Of a stretch of DNA of 35,599 nucleotides, positions 35,544 to 35,599 are shown piece after piece. The DNA is from Betaproteobacteria bacterium (GTDB lineage Bacteria > Pseudomonadota > Gammaproteobacteria > Burkholderiales > JAEUMW01): assembly GCA_016791345.1 (NCBI GenBank), contig JAEUMW010000320.1:1-35599 (forward strand), read 5' to 3'. Position 1 is the stretch's first letter. The number at the start of each line of letters is the position of its first letter. The position numbers and the translations under genes are program-made. The notes below the pieces were generated by a model. The model did no database searches. It was not told the origin of the DNA and saw nothing but the letters and a program-made list of their open reading frames with translations.

Positions 35544-35567
35544 AAAGCCCGGCCGCAGCCGGGCTTT
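35544..35567 (-). terminator. Intrinsic terminator upstream of ndk
   Basis: A ten-pair stem (AAAGCCCGGC at 35544-35553 with GCCGGGCTTT at 35558-35567) around a CGCA loop. The T-rich end on the leftward strand points to termination of a gene entering from the right edge. The symmetry could let it work in both directions. Confidence 0.8.
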
Positions 35568-35587
35568 TCAGGGCCTTTGCGGCGGGC

Positions 35588-35599
35588 TCAGTTGATCAT
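35588..35599 (-). CDS. Possible 3' end of a gene entering from the right
   Basis: Only Met-Ile-Asn-stop is visible on the minus strand. The call depends on the strong terminator 20 bases downstream of the TGA. No identity can be given. Confidence 0.25.
   Translation of the reverse strand: MIN

Overview
The window looks like chromosomal DNA from a GC-rich betaproteobacterium. I infer this from the gene order ndk-rlmN-pilW-rodZ-ispG-hisS-yfgM-bamB-der-hfq-hflX-hflK-hflC-DUF2065-hisZ-purA, the second housekeeping run rnr-rlmB-rpsF-priB-rpsR-rplI-dnaB, the presence of PriB and HisZ, and a candidate PEP-CTERM sorting signal. No genus can be fixed from the sequence alone. I see no phage genes, insertion sequence, CRISPR array, rRNA gene or replication origin. 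One tRNA gene is present.

Layout. Positions 1-9.1 kb are accessory and read mostly leftward. They hold the 3' end of a flavin lactone oxidase (+), an alpha-dioxygenase-like heme peroxidase, a K+-channel-like protein, a SAM methyltransferase, a MarC membrane protein, an ABCB-type exporter, a glutathione peroxidase (+), a PP2C phosphatase, and an unrecognised exported protein (+) ending in a PEP-CTERM-like tail. That last gene has a good sigma70-like promoter and a structured 5' leader. Positions 9.1-15.3 kb (minus strand) hold the RNA/ribosome/replication run: rnr and rlmB, then an internal promoter and leader hairpin before rpsF-priB-rpsR-rplI, an intrinsic terminator, and dnaB. A tRNA-Leu(CAG) gene lies divergent from rnr, and its promoter touches the rnr start codon.

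Positions 15.4-20.0 kb form a block between tRNA-Leu and purA: a ROK sugar kinase (+), a PfkB-type kinase (-), an exported M23 endopeptidase-like protein (-), and a lipoprotein with MltF architecture (+) whose transglycosylase domain appears to have lost its catalytic glutamate. Positions 20.0-35.6 kb are a long minus-strand run from ndk to purA, with many stop/start overlaps that imply translational coupling. It joins envelope functions (PilW, RodZ, BamB, YfgM, HflKC), RNA and translation functions (RlmN, HisS, Der, Hfq, HflX) and metabolism (Ndk, IspG, HisZ, PurA). A perfect -10 hexamer before hisS suggests that the run contains internal promoters.

The points most worth pursuing are the PEP-CTERM-like protein with its leader RNA, the degenerate MltF-like lipoprotein next to an M23 protein, and the alpha-dioxygenase-like peroxidase paired with a channel. 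All functional statements rest on motifs read by eye; no database search was run.
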